A stretch of DNA of 46,904 bases from Clostridia bacterium (GCA_017561145.1 JAFZDO010000002.1:1-46904), one strand, 5' to 3'. Shown: positions 1-9,704, counted from the stretch's first letter. Notes: generated from the sequence alone by a model not told the origin. A program made the numbers and translations.

Positions 1-930
1 GCAGAGGAGGCAAGTGCGGAAACCGAGCAGATGCTCAACATCTATGCCGATTTCTGTGAAAAGGAACTCGCAATGCCCGTGATCCGCGGCAAAAAGACCG
101 AAAGCGATAAATTCGCAGGCGCAGAGGCAACCTATGCTATCGAAGCTCTTATGCACGACGGCAAGGCGCTTCAGGCAGGCACCAGCCACTATTTCGGCGA
201 CGGCTTTGCAAAGGCGTTTGATATCACCTATACCAACAAGGAAAACAAAAAGGTTCACCCCTTCCAGACCTCTTGGGGCGTAACGACCCGTCTTATCGGC
301 GCGATCATTATGACTCACGGCGACAACCGCGGTCTTGTTCTTCCTCCCGACGTTGCACCCGTTCAGGCGGTCATAATTCCTATCGCACAGCACAAGGAAG
401 GTGTTCTTGACCGTTGCCGCGAGCTTAAGGAAGAGCTTTTGAAGGCAGGCGTTCGCGTTAAGCTCGACGAAAGCGATATGAGCGCAGGCTGGAAGTTCTC
501 GGAATATGAAATGAAGGGTGTGCCGGTACGTATCGAGCTCGGCCCGAGAGATATCGAAGCAGGCAACTGCGTTATCGCGACCCGTCACAACGGCGAAAAG
601 ACCGTTGCTTCGCTTGAAAATATCGGAGAAACCGTTAAGGAAGCGCTCGAAACCGTTCGCAAGGGCATGTTCGACAGAGCGATTGCAAACCGCGAAGCTC
701 ACACCTACCGTTGCGACTCTATCGAAGAGATCGCGAAGGCGCTTGAAGAAAAGGGTGACGGCTTCGTTTACGCACCCTGGTGCGGATGCGAGGAATGCGA
801 GGACGAGGTCAAGGCAAAGGCAGGCGTAGGCTCGCGTTGCATTTACGACGTCGTTTCGGTTGAAGGCAAAAAATGCGTATGCTGCGGCAAGGATGCCGTT
901 CATAACGTAGTTTGGGCAAAGGCATATTGA
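1..930 (+). CDS. proS: Prolyl-tRNA synthetase, archaeal/eukaryotic type (5' truncated by window edge)
   Basis: The frame is open from base 1, so the N-terminus and most of the class II catalytic core lie outside the window. The visible part has the end of the active-site region (QAGTSHYFGDGFAKAF, then HPFQTSWGVTTRLIGAI), the anticodon-binding domain beginning near APVQAVIIPIA, and the C-terminal zinc-type domain with clustered cysteines (CGCEECE, CVCCG). The protein ends in a tyrosine (AKAY), as ProS of the archaeal/eukaryotic (type 3) class does. The enzyme charges tRNA-Pro in the cytosol. No convincing terminator separates it from the next gene; only a short inverted repeat (about 946-960) is seen. 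Identification is secure; full length is unknown. Confidence 0.95.
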   Translation, partial: AEEASAETEQMLNIYADFCEKELAMPVIRGKKTESDKFAGAEATYAIEALMHDGKALQAGTSHYFGDGFAKAFDITYTNKENKKVHPFQTSWGVTTRLIGAIIMTHGDNRGLVLPPDVAPVQAVIIPIAQHKEGVLDRCRELKEELLKAGVRVKLDESDMSAGWKFSEYEMKGVPVRIELGPRDIEAGNCVIATRHNGEKTVASLENIGETVKEALETVRKGMFDRAIANREAHTYRCDSIEEIAKALEEKGDGFVYAPWCGCEECEDEVKAKAGVGSRCIYDVVSVEGKKCVCCGKDAVHNVVWAKAY

Positions 931-995
931 TCTCAGGCTAAAATAGGAAGAATTTCTTCCGTTAAGCAATAAAATTTACACAAGGAGAAACAATC

Positions 996-3900
996 ATGAG
1001 AAGAACGTTAAGTGCAATCCTCTCGTTGGCAATGGTTTTGTCGCTCTTTACCTTTTTGGGCGTTATGAACGTTGCCGCTGAGGTCATCGCTATTTCCAAC
1101 GCTTCGCCCGCTATTACGGCAAATGTTGGCGATACCGTTGACTTTTCGAACTATTCCGTAGTTTTTGACGGAGACAGCTCCGCTACTGCCAACCTCACCT
1201 GGAAAAATGAGGCAGGCACCAAGATCACCACACTTAAAATCGACAGCAAGGGTGTTGTTCCCGTAACCGCTACAAGCGGCAGCAAGAGCAAGACTATCTA
1301 TGTTGTTTCCAAGGAAAAGGACGAAACCGAATACGTTCTTTTCGAAGTTGATTTTTCTAAATATTCCAACATTTCTCAGCTTCAGAACGAGGGTTGGACC
1401 TTCCTTAATTCGAGCGACCGTTATGCGTTTAAGGACGGCACGTTCGTTCTCGGTAACATCAAAGACGACTACGCAAGAGTAATTCTTCCTTCGTGGCTCG
1501 GCAATTTCGGTGATTATGCAATCAGCACCGATCTTAAAATGCTCACCACCTCGGATACCGGCAGATGGGTAGGTATTGTTTACCGTATTCAGAACGAAAA
1601 CGGCAAATATTATCCCTACTATCACCTCTGCGCACGTGAAAACACCACCAACGGCGGTATTGAATTCACCGAAAGAACCACCTCCAACGGCTGGAACGTC
1701 GTTCTTAAAAGCACGGGCGAAATCTCCTCGCTTAAGAATAAATACCAGAACTTCACCGTCAGAGCAAAGGGCAAGAAGATCAGCCACGAGATCGACGGAA
1801 CTCAGGTCGCTTATCTTACCGAAGACGTTATCAGCACCTCCAAGAACGGCGTAAGCGCGGCTACCTACACCAAGGGTCAGATCGGTCTTACCATGAACTA
1901 CGGTACCGTAGCGTTCAAGAACATTAAGGTCACCGTTCAGGAAACCGTTCCTGCCAAGGCTGAAAGAAAGCTTGACCTTATCAACAACGCGCGTGAAGAG
2001 ATCAATCTCATCAACCCCGTTGCAAATGTTGAACAGGTTACCAAGGCTGCCGATCTTGCGGCTACTCCCGCAGGCAGCGTATTCGTTCGCACCAATTCGA
2101 GCTTTGACTTCGCGACCTTCGTAAAGGGCTGCGTTGATAACAAAAAGCTCGCTACCTATTTCATCGCAGACAAGGCAACCGCACAAAAATTCGTTACCGC
2201 TATGAAGGATAACAAGTGCAAGGACGCAAACGTTATCTCTGCAAGCGCAGACGTTCTCGCTTATATACGCAAGGAAATCGTTACCGTAAGAACCGGCTTG
2301 TTTATCGACAAGAAGATGGACTTCCACGATATCCGCGTAGCTGCTCGTAAGGCTCCCGCGACCTTCGTTGCTTACGACGACATAAGCCTCCTTTCCAAGG
2401 AAGATGTTATGGAGATCCAGGAATACGCGGTAGCGGTATGGGCGATCCTTGACGAGGATGCAACCAACCTTGACATTGTCAAAACCATCACCTACGGCGT
2501 AAACGGTATCGTTACCGCAAGCGCAGAAGATACCGCGGCTCTTATCAACAAGCACTTCGTTGAAGATTCGATGACAAGAACTCCTATCATCATCGGTCAC
2601 CGCGGCAACCCCAGCCAGGCTCCCGAAAATACCCTTTCCGGCTTCATCAAGGCATATGAAAACGGCGCTGACGTATTTGAGGTTGACGTTGAGATCACCA
2701 AAGATGGCCACGTTATCATTATGCACGACAGCACCCTTAACCGTACTACTACCTATAAGGGCACTAAGACCGTTAACCAGATGACTCTCGCAGAGATCAA
2801 AGCAGAGTTTATTCTCGGTAAGGACGGCAAGGCTACCACCGAAAAGGTTCCCACTCTTAAAGAGGTTTGCGACTATTTTGCAGATAAAGACTGCAAGATC
2901 TTCGTAGAATTCAAGGGTAGCAACGCAAACAACGTTCCCGCGACTCTCAAGCTTCTTCAGGAATACAAAATGGCATATCTCGTTGACGTTATTTCGTTCA
3001 ACGGCAACTTCCTTACTCAAACCCAAAAAGAATATCCCGGCATGTCCACCGGTTACCTCGTTTCCGGTCAGGATAACGGCAAGACTCCCGAAGATGCACT
3101 TGCATCCATTTATACTTATCTCGTATCCGCACAGGGTGCGAACAGTACCATTAACCCTGCAAGCGGCATCGTAAGCTCCAAGGGCAACTATGCGACCAAG
3201 GTCGTTACCGACCGCGGTATCACTATCTGGCCCTGGACCTATAATTACGGCTCCAACACCGTCGGCTTCTTCTCGGGCTGCGACGGCGTTACCACCGACG
3301 ACGCTCAATGGGCACGCAACATGGCGAAATACCTCAAGGCACCCGAAAACGTATCCATCGCAGTAGGTCAGCAGCTCGTTTCGGGCGCGACCGTAGTTGA
3401 ATACGGCAACGGCGAATACGTTGCAGACGGCGGAAACACCGTTGCAAGCGTTATCGAAGGCGAAGACGTTGCTACCATTGTCAACGGCAAGCTCGTAGGT
3501 CTTAAGGAAGGCAAGGCGACCGTAATTCTCGGTTACCGTGCATCTACTCCCACCGGCGGCGTATATTACGTTTATACCGAGCCCTTTGAGGTTACCGTTA
3601 AAACCGATAAGAATGCGCTTAAGGACGTTATCGATGCGGCTAAGGCTGCAAAGCGCACCAATTATATCCCCGAAAATTACGAAAAGCTTGTTGCTGCTCT
3701 TGAGGCCGCAGAGGATGTTTATGCCAAGTCCTCCGCAACCGATGCAGAAATCGAAAGTGTATGCGCGCTTCTTTCTGAGCTTGTAAACAACGTTATCAGC
3801 AAGGACGCAACATCGCTCGGCGCAGATTATACCGCTACCGCTCCCAACCGTAACGACGTTTACGATGATGACGGAAAGCGCCTTACCGACGGTGCCAAGG

Positions 3901-4472
3901 GCTCGATCAACGGCTCGGCTTACGCAGGCTGGGACAACACTCCCGTAGAGGTTGTCGTTGACCTCGGCGAGCTGAAGGACGTTAACACCTTTACCGTATA
4001 TTCCGCATTCGGCTTCTGGGGTATTTCCGAGCTTAAGTCTGTTAATATCCAGATCTCCGCTGACGGCAAGACTTATACCGACCTCGGCGCGGCTACGAAG
4101 ATTTACAAGGGTACCAACGGCACTGCGGATTCCGCTACCGTGAAGCTCAATGAGCACACCATCGTTACCGAAGATGTCAAGAACATCCGTTACATCAAGT
4201 TCACCATGACTCCCTCGGGCCACTTTGTTTGGATCGATGAGGTTGAAGCAACCCTTTCTTCCGGCGTTGTCTATACTCTCGGCGACGTTAACGATAACGG
4301 CGAGATCGAAAAGTACGACTACATCGCTATCAAGCGTGCGGTTATGGGCACTCTCGAGCTTGACGATATTCAGAAGCTCGCGGCTGACGTAAACGGCAAG
4401 GACGGCGTTGAAAAATACGACTACATCCTTATCAAGCGTCACGTAATGGGCACTTATAAGATCGGCGAATAA
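996..4472 (+). CDS. Secreted glycerophosphodiester phosphodiesterase-like protein with F5/8-C domain and dockerin
   Basis: 1158 aa with a signal peptide (about 1-28). In order I see: an Ig-like stretch (30-105); a LamG/concanavalin-like domain (about 110-310); a degenerate GDPD-like half (about 325-530, ending GVNGIVTASAEDTAALI); an intact GDPD barrel (about 530-775) with catalytic H535-R536 (GHRGN) and H577-D578 (IMHDSTLNRTT) and an acidic FVEFKG strand; a Big2-like domain (about 780-870); a helical FIVAR-like segment (870-935); a discoidin/F5-8C-like domain (940-1090); and a duplicated dockerin (Ca loops starting D1097 and D1131). The GDPD family cleaves glycerophosphodiesters, from lipids or teichoic acids; the substrate here is inferred only. 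The dockerin implies attachment to a cohesin scaffold encoded elsewhere. The start is supported by AAGGAG 9 nt upstream; a strong terminator follows. Confidence 0.88.
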   Translation: MRRTLSAILSLAMVLSLFTFLGVMNVAAEVIAISNASPAITANVGDTVDFSNYSVVFDGDSSATANLTWKNEAGTKITTLKIDSKGVVPVTATSGSKSKTIYVVSKEKDETEYVLFEVDFSKYSNISQLQNEGWTFLNSSDRYAFKDGTFVLGNIKDDYARVILPSWLGNFGDYAISTDLKMLTTSDTGRWVGIVYRIQNENGKYYPYYHLCARENTTNGGIEFTERTTSNGWNVVLKSTGEISSLKNKYQNFTVRAKGKKISHEIDGTQVAYLTEDVISTSKNGVSAATYTKGQIGLTMNYGTVAFKNIKVTVQETVPAKAERKLDLINNAREEINLINPVANVEQVTKAADLAATPAGSVFVRTNSSFDFATFVKGCVDNKKLATYFIADKATAQKFVTAMKDNKCKDANVISASADVLAYIRKEIVTVRTGLFIDKKMDFHDIRVAARKAPATFVAYDDISLLSKEDVMEIQEYAVAVWAILDEDATNLDIVKTITYGVNGIVTASAEDTAALINKHFVEDSMTRTPIIIGHRGNPSQAPENTLSGFIKAYENGADVFEVDVEITKDGHVIIMHDSTLNRTTTYKGTKTVNQMTLAEIKAEFILGKDGKATTEKVPTLKEVCDYFADKDCKIFVEFKGSNANNVPATLKLLQEYKMAYLVDVISFNGNFLTQTQKEYPGMSTGYLVSGQDNGKTPEDALASIYTYLVSAQGANSTINPASGIVSSKGNYATKVVTDRGITIWPWTYNYGSNTVGFFSGCDGVTTDDAQWARNMAKYLKAPENVSIAVGQQLVSGATVVEYGNGEYVADGGNTVASVIEGEDVATIVNGKLVGLKEGKATVILGYRASTPTGGVYYVYTEPFEVTVKTDKNALKDVIDAAKAAKRTNYIPENYEKLVAALEAAEDVYAKSSATDAEIESVCALLSELVNNVISKDATSLGADYTATAPNRNDVYDDDGKRLTDGAKGSINGSAYAGWDNTPVEVVVDLGELKDVNTFTVYSAFGFWGISELKSVNIQISADGKTYTDLGAATKIYKGTNGTADSATVKLNEHTIVTEDVKNIRYIKFTMTPSGHFVWIDEVEATLSSGVVYTLGDVNDNGEIEKYDYIAIKRAVMGTLELDDIQKLAADVNGKDGVEKYDYILIKRHVMGTYKIGE

Positions 4473-4483
4473 AAAATTCACAT

Positions 4484-4518
4484 AAAAAAGAACTCCCGGC
4501 TCTCGGGAGTTCTTTTTT
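4484..4518. terminator. Bidirectional intrinsic terminator between GDPD gene and response regulator
   Basis: A perfect stem AAAAAAGAACTCCCG / CGGGAGTTCTTTTTT closes a 5-nt loop. The A-tract on one side and T-tract on the other let it serve both convergent genes. Confidence 0.92.
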
Positions 4519-4551
4519 GTAATGAAAGGGAATTTATGAAAATGAAGAGGA

Positions 4552-5244
4552 TTAATTTTCTGTTGTGACCTCGAATTTGTAGCCTACGCCCCAGATCGTT
4601 TTAAGACTCCAGGTATCCGATGCTCCTTCAAGCTTTTCGCGAAGACGCTTGATATGAACGTCAACGGTGCGGCTGTCACCGAGGTAATCAAAGCCCCATA
4701 CCTTGTCAAGAAGCTGATCGCGGGTGAAAACGCGGTTGTAGTTGGATGCAAGGAAGTAAAGAAGCTCCAATTCTCTGGGCGGAAGGTCAAATGCCTTACC
4801 GCGGATCTTGAGCTCGTATTTGCGAAGCGAGATCTCGAGATTGTCAAACTTGATAAGCTCGCCGTCTGCAGTGTCGTGCTTTGCGTAACGGCGAAGCACT
4901 GCCTTGATACGTGCGAAGACCTCTTTCATATCCAAAGGCTTTACGATGTAATCGTCGGCGCCGAGCTCGAGGCCCAAAACCTTATCGATGGTTTCGCCCT
5001 TGGCGGAGATCATGATCACGGGCTTGGAGGACTGCTCGCGGATCTCGCGGCAGATCTGCCAGCCGTCCTTTTTGGGGAGCATGATATCAAGGAGAACAAG
5101 ATCTGGCTCGTACATACGGAAGACGGTCATAGCCTCGACACCGTCGTTTGCGGTGCGGACCTCATAGCCTTCCTTTTCAAGATACATGCGAAGCAGATCG
5201 CAGATGTTTATATCGTCGTCGATCACCAATATTTTGGTCGTCAT
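4552..5244 (-). CDS. OmpR/PhoB-family response regulator, orphan
   Basis: 230 aa. The N-terminal receiver domain (1-115) has the acidic pair D9/D10, phospho-acceptor D53 (LVLLDIMLP), the switch residue S80 and K102 (VKPLD). A winged-helix DNA-binding domain (about 130-228) follows, with the usual RELELL...RVFTRDQLLDKVWG and SRTVDVHIKRLREKLE signatures. It is a DNA-binding transcription factor normally phosphorylated by a membrane histidine kinase, but no kinase gene is adjacent: downstream is a terminator and upstream is the divergent ychF. The start has GGAGAAT just upstream on the minus strand, and a near-consensus promoter lies about 65 nt upstream. Regulon unknown. Confidence 0.95.
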   Translation of the reverse strand: MTTKILVIDDDINICDLLRMYLEKEGYEVRTANDGVEAMTVFRMYEPDLVLLDIMLPKKDGWQICREIREQSSKPVIMISAKGETIDKVLGLELGADDYIVKPLDMKEVFARIKAVLRRYAKHDTADGELIKFDNLEISLRKYELKIRGKAFDLPPRELELLYFLASNYNRVFTRDQLLDKVWGFDYLGDSRTVDVHIKRLREKLEGASDTWSLKTIWGVGYKFEVTTEN

Positions 5245-5303
5245 GGCAAATTCTCCTTATAATTAACAAATGTAATTTAAACAAAAATATTGTTTACAAC
5301 TGA

Positions 5304-5332
5304 AATATAACACATAAAACCCTTAATGTCAA
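5304..5332 (-). promoter_or_regulatory. Sigma-A promoter for the response regulator
   Basis: On the minus strand: -35 TTGACA (5327-5332), 17-nt spacer, -10 TATATT (5304-5309). The -35 lies inside an imperfect inverted repeat (ACCCTT...AAGGGGT), a possible regulator-binding site. Confidence 0.75.
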
Positions 5333-5404
5333 GGGGTTTTGCGAGTGGCGTTGTAAATTTATGTTAACTTTTTGTGACCGAAAAATATTACGGAAAATTA
5401 CATA

Positions 5405-5433
5405 TTGCATATTGAAAACAAATGATGTATACT
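5405..5433 (+). promoter_or_regulatory. Sigma-A-like promoter for ychF
   Basis: -35 TTGCAT (5405-5410), 17-nt spacer, -10 TATACT (5428-5433), 54 nt before the ychF start. Divergent from the response regulator promoter. Confidence 0.6.
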
Positions 5434-5487
5434 ATTGTGTACAAATAATGCCGAAAAAAGCGTTATTCAGAGGAGAAATTTTAATTT

Positions 5488-6582
5488 ATGAAGCTTGGAA
5501 TAGTCGGTCTGCCTAACGTTGGAAAAAGCACACTTTTCAACGCGTTGACAAAGGCAGGCGCCGAAAGTGCAAACTATGCGTTCTGCACTATCGATCCCAA
5601 CGTAGGCGTTGTTCCCGTTCCCGATGAACGAATCGACCGTCTTGCGGATCTTTACAACCCTAAAAAAATCACCTATGCTACCGTTGAATTCGTCGATATT
5701 GCCGGCCTTGTCAAGGGTGCCGCAAACGGCGAAGGCTTGGGCAATAAATTCCTTTCGCACATACGTGAGGTCGATGCGATCGTTCACGTTGTGCGTTGCT
5801 TCGGCGGAAGCAAGATCATTCACGTTGAGGATTCTGTCGATCCCGCGCGTGACGTCGAAACGATAAACACCGAGCTTATCCTTTCGGATATCGAAATGCT
5901 CGAAAGACAGATAGATAAGCTCACGAAGCAGGGCAAGGGTGATAAGAGCGCTCTTGTTGATGCAGAGGTGCTCAAGAAGGTTTGCGCAGAGCTTACCAAG
6001 GGCGTTTGTGCAAGAAACGTCAAGCTGAGCGAAAGCGAGGCAGAGCTGCTTAAGACAGTGCCGCTTCTTTCGGGTAAGCCGGTTATCTACTGTGCAAACG
6101 TTTCGGAGGACGATCTTGCACGTCCCGACGAAGAAAATGAATATTTCAACGCACTTAAAAAGGCGATCGAGGGCGAAGACGCCGAAATCATTTCGGTATG
6201 TGCCGAAACCGAAGCGGCTCTCGGCGATCTCGACGCGGAAGAACAGCAGGCATATCTCGAGGACCTCGGTGTAAGCGAAACCGGTCTTTCTAAGCTTATC
6301 AAGGCTTCGTATGCTTTGCTCGGACTTATTTCGTTCCTTACCGCAGGCGAACCCGAGGTTCGTGCCTGGACCATTAAAAAGGGAACGAAGGCACCCGGTG
6401 CGGCGGGAAAGATACATACCGACTTTGAACGCGGATTTATCCGTGCAGAGGTAGTGCCGTACGAAGCGCTTATCGAAAAAGGCTCGCTTTCCGCTTGTAA
6501 GGATGCAGGTCTTGTCAGAAGCGAAGGTAAGGAATACGTTATGAACGACGGCGACGTCGTGCTGTTCCGCTTTAACGTTTGA
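5488..6582 (+). CDS. ychF: YchF/OLA1-family ribosome-associated ATPase
   Basis: 364 aa, the normal family length. The P-loop GLPNVGKST is at residues 6-14, the [10 protein letters not shown]3 motif is near 68-76, and the base-specificity motif is NVSE rather than NKxD, as expected for this ATP-preferring Obg relative. A coiled-coil insert (about 130-190) and the C-terminal TGS domain (about 280-364, [20 protein letters not shown]) follow. The protein binds ribosomes and is implicated in translation and stress responses. GAGGAG lies 12 nt upstream of the ATG. No terminator is visible before the next gene 44 nt downstream, so read-through into the lipoprotein cluster is possible. Confidence 0.97.
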   Translation: MKLGIVGLPNVGKSTLFNALTKAGAESANYAFCTIDPNVGVVPVPDERIDRLADLYNPKKITYATVEFVDIAGLVKGAANGEGLGNKFLSHIREVDAIVHVVRCFGGSKIIHVEDSVDPARDVETINTELILSDIEMLERQIDKLTKQGKGDKSALVDAEVLKKVCAELTKGVCARNVKLSESEAELLKTVPLLSGKPVIYCANVSEDDLARPDEENEYFNALKKAIEGEDAEIISVCAETEAALGDLDAEEQQAYLEDLGVSETGLSKLIKASYALLGLISFLTAGEPEVRAWTIKKGTKAPGAAGKIHTDFERGFIRAEVVPYEALIEKGSLSACKDAGLVRSEGKEYVMNDGDVVLFRFNV

Positions 6583-6626
6583 TTAAGTAGAAATTTTATA
6601 AATCTACAATAAGAAAGGATAAAACC

Positions 6627-8138
6627 ATGAAAAAGTTTTTTGCATGTATCGTTGCACTTCTCATGCTCGTTCCTCTTTTGGCAGCGTGCGAACCCGATAC
6701 TACCACTACCGAAGATTCCAGCGCAGCTGAGAACACTTCCAATTCTACCGTTTCCGGTACCGTGTCCGAAGAAATTTCACTTCCCGAAGTTGAAGTTAAG
6801 GACATGCAGGGCAGAGAATTCAACGTTCTTTGCTGGGACTGGGGCGCAGGCTCTGCATCCATTCTCGGTTATACCGGCGAAATTATGTATGACGAAGAAA
6901 ACCCCTCCGCAGTTGACGAAGCTAAGAAGCAGGTTGTAGACAAGATCGAACAGGACTACAACTGCACCATCAACGGTGAAAAGACCAACACCATCTCTAT
7001 CCCCACCACCATCAAGAATCAGGTAACCTCCGGTCTTCACTACTACGATATCATCTTCGATTCGATGAGTACCTCCGCAGCAATGGTTCCCGACGGAATC
7101 CTTGTTGACCTTAATACCATCGGCAATCTCGACCTTTCCGATCCTTGGTGGGACCAGAACGCTGTTAACGACCTTTCCATCGCAGGCAAGAACTACTTCG
7201 CATGCGGCGATATCAATACCTACGACGACCAGGGTACCTGGTGCATGCTCTTCAACAAGACCTTGAAGGCAAAGCTCGGTATCGAGGAAGACTTCTATCA
7301 GCTCGTTCGCGACAAGAAGTGGACCTTCGACAAGTTCAAGGAAATCTGCAAGAACAATATCACCGCAGATACCAGCGGCGACGGCATTCTTGATGAAAAC
7401 GATACCTGGGCATTCGGTACCGAAAAGTACAACATTTACGTTCACGTTCTTGCTTCCGGTCAGAAGATCTCCAAGAAGGACGAAAACGACATTCCTTACC
7501 TCACCGTTGCTGAAGAACCCGAAGCAACCTACACCATCCTCGCAGACATTCTCGAATTCTATAACGATGAAAACACCGTTATGGTAGCTAACACTCCCAA
7601 GTATGAAGGCAAGAACTTCCCCAACGTTTGGGAAGCAACCGTTCACAAGGCATTCATCGAAGGCAGAGAATTGTTCTATATGTGCGGCCTTATCAACTCC
7701 GCATCCTTCCGCGTAATGGAAGACGAATTCGGTATCCTTCCTATTCCTATGTACTACGATACTCAGGACAGATACTATCACACCGTATCGGTTGGTAACT
7801 CCTCCGCTATGTCCATTCCCGTAGGTATCGAGGATATCGATGACGTTGGTCTTATCGTTTCCGCTATCGCGAAGGAATCCAAGATCCTCGTAACCCCCGC
7901 ATACTATGACGTTCAGCTCAAGTATCGTGACTCCCGCGACGATGAATCCGGCGAAATGCTCGACCTCATCTTCTCTACCCGTACCTTTGATATTGCTAAC
8001 ACATACAACTGGGGCGACATCCGTTCCAAGTACACCGATATCAACCAGTCTAACATTGCATCCCGCTTTGAAACCGGTCTTTCCGCTGCTGAGCTCGCAA
8101 TGGACAACTTTGTTGAAGACCTTCTCGAATCCAAGTAA
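6627..8138 (+). CDS. Extracellular solute-binding lipoprotein, family 1-like (paralog A)
   Basis: 503 aa with a lipoprotein signal (LLAAC, lipid-anchored Cys near residue 21), then a Ser/Thr/Glu-rich linker (22-50) and a two-lobed periplasmic-binding fold resembling ABC carbohydrate-binding proteins. Landmarks shared with the next two genes are GEIMYDEENPSAVDEAKK, DPWWDQNAV, INTYDDQGTW and LGIEEDFYQLVRD. Residues 248-259 (DTSGDGILDEND) match a canonical EF-hand calcium loop. The C-terminal half has ELFYMCGL...FRVMEDEFGILPIP, typical of sugar-binding members. It should capture an oligosaccharide or similar ligand at the cell surface. No permease or ATPase gene is nearby. AGAAAGGA precedes the ATG. 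Confidence 0.85.
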   Translation: MKKFFACIVALLMLVPLLAACEPDTTTTEDSSAAENTSNSTVSGTVSEEISLPEVEVKDMQGREFNVLCWDWGAGSASILGYTGEIMYDEENPSAVDEAKKQVVDKIEQDYNCTINGEKTNTISIPTTIKNQVTSGLHYYDIIFDSMSTSAAMVPDGILVDLNTIGNLDLSDPWWDQNAVNDLSIAGKNYFACGDINTYDDQGTWCMLFNKTLKAKLGIEEDFYQLVRDKKWTFDKFKEICKNNITADTSGDGILDENDTWAFGTEKYNIYVHVLASGQKISKKDENDIPYLTVAEEPEATYTILADILEFYNDENTVMVANTPKYEGKNFPNVWEATVHKAFIEGRELFYMCGLINSASFRVMEDEFGILPIPMYYDTQDRYYHTVSVGNSSAMSIPVGIEDIDDVGLIVSAIAKESKILVTPAYYDVQLKYRDSRDDESGEMLDLIFSTRTFDIANTYNWGDIRSKYTDINQSNIASRFETGLSAAELAMDNFVEDLLESK

Positions 8139-8185
8139 AAACAACCGTGCTTAACGGCACAGCCAATAAGGATCAGGTGTTTCTT

Positions 8186-9688
8186 ATGAAAAAAACAGTT
8201 ACAAGTATATTGCTGTTCGCTATGCTTGCGTTGATGCTCGTAGCGTGCGACGGCTCTAATGTCGGCAATACTTCGGATGTGTCCGAAACCGTCTCCGGTG
8301 ATGTCTCGGGAAGCGAAGATACTACTATCAAGACTCCCGTTAAGGATCTCGGCGGCAGAGAGATCAAGATTCTTTGCCACGATTTCGCAACAGGTCTTCA
8401 GTACCTCTTCGGTTATTCCGGTGAGATCATGTATGACGAAGAAAATCCTTCTGCGGTCGACGAAGCCAAAAAGCGCGTTGTTGATTACATCGAAAGCACT
8501 TACAATTGCACCATTGACGGTGAATTGGCGGTTACTGCAGGCGGTGGACAGTCGGTTACCGATGCGGTTAAGGCTCAGGTTACCTCGGGTCTCCACATGT
8601 ACGATATCGTTTTTGAAACTCTCGGTATCGCGCCGACCTTGGCTACCAATAATTACGTTCTTGACCTCAAGACGATCCCCGGTATCAACCTTAACGATCC
8701 TTGGTGGGATCAGAACGCCGTAAAAGATCTTTCTATCGGCGGCAAGGTTTATTTCGTTAACGGTGACATCAACACCTATGACGACCAGGGTACCTGGGTA
8801 GTTATGTTCAACAAGACCTTGAAGGCAAAGCTTGGCATTGAGGAAGACTTTTATCAGCTCGTTCGCGATAACAAGTGGACCTATGATAAGTTTGCCGAGA
8901 TCTGCAAGAGCAATGTCACTGCGAATACGAACGGTGACAACACTCTTGACGACTTGGATACTTGGGCATTCGGTACGGAATGCTATAACATCTACATTCA
9001 GCTTGCAGGCGCAGGTCTTAAGATAACCGAAAAGGACGAAAACGACATTCCTTATCTTACTGCACAGGCGGCTCCCGAAGAAACCTTTAACATTCTTGCC
9101 GATGTTCTTGATCTGTACAATCGTAACGACACCGTTATGGTTGCCGAAAACTACACGTACAAGAACTATCCCAACGTATACGAAGGCACCGTCCACAAAG
9201 CGTTCCTTGAGGGCAGAGAGCTCTTCTATATGTGCGGTCTTATGAATGGCCCGAGCTTCCGTATGATGGAAGACGAGTTCGGTATTCTTCCCATTCCCAA
9301 GTACTACGAGAGTCAGGACAGATATTATCATACTATCTCCTCCTACAACTCCACCGTGCTTATGGTTCCCACAACTACTCCCGATCTTGAAGAACTCGGT
9401 ACCGTTATCTCCGCGATCGCAGAGCAGTCCAAGCTTTACGTTACTCCTGCATACTATGATATACAGCTCAAATACCGTGATTCGCGCGATGAAGAATCGG
9501 GCGAGATGCTTGATCTTATCTTTGCATCCCGCACCTTCGATCTCGGTTGCTATTACAACTGGGGCAGCATCCGCAGTCAGTATATGGATCTGAGCAGCAC
9601 CGACATCGCTTCCCGTTTCGAGGCGATACTCCCCGTTGCGCAGACGGAAATGGAAAGCTTCATTTCTAATATTCAGGCGTCAAAGTAA
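8186..9688 (+). CDS. Extracellular solute-binding lipoprotein, family 1-like (paralog B)
   Basis: 500 aa from the ATG at 8186, chosen because it begins the lipoprotein signal (MKKTVTSILL...LMLVAC); a longer in-frame start at 8147 would put 13 non-signal residues ahead. It lies 47 nt after paralog A with no terminator between them. The same landmarks are present (GEIMYDEENPSAVDEAKK, DPWWDQNAVKDLSIGG, INTYDDQGTWVVMFNKTLK). Its EF-hand-like loop is degenerate (NTNGDNTLDDLD), lacking the first Asp and central Gly. A strong terminator follows. Predicted surface glycan-binding component; ligand unknown. Confidence 0.85.
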   Translation: MKKTVTSILLFAMLALMLVACDGSNVGNTSDVSETVSGDVSGSEDTTIKTPVKDLGGREIKILCHDFATGLQYLFGYSGEIMYDEENPSAVDEAKKRVVDYIESTYNCTIDGELAVTAGGGQSVTDAVKAQVTSGLHMYDIVFETLGIAPTLATNNYVLDLKTIPGINLNDPWWDQNAVKDLSIGGKVYFVNGDINTYDDQGTWVVMFNKTLKAKLGIEEDFYQLVRDNKWTYDKFAEICKSNVTANTNGDNTLDDLDTWAFGTECYNIYIQLAGAGLKITEKDENDIPYLTAQAAPEETFNILADVLDLYNRNDTVMVAENYTYKNYPNVYEGTVHKAFLEGRELFYMCGLMNGPSFRMMEDEFGILPIPKYYESQDRYYHTISSYNSTVLMVPTTTPDLEELGTVISAIAEQSKLYVTPAYYDIQLKYRDSRDEESGEMLDLIFASRTFDLGCYYNWGSIRSQYMDLSSTDIASRFEAILPVAQTEMESFISNIQASK

Positions 9689-9704
9689 AACCAAAATCAA
9701 TAGA

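Noticed and set aside
1008..4481. 1157-codon open frame antisense to the GDPD gene
   Set aside because: It lacks a ribosome site and any domain, and mirrors the sense gene. Rare use of TTA/CTA/TCA codons on the sense strand creates long stop-free antisense frames in this genome.
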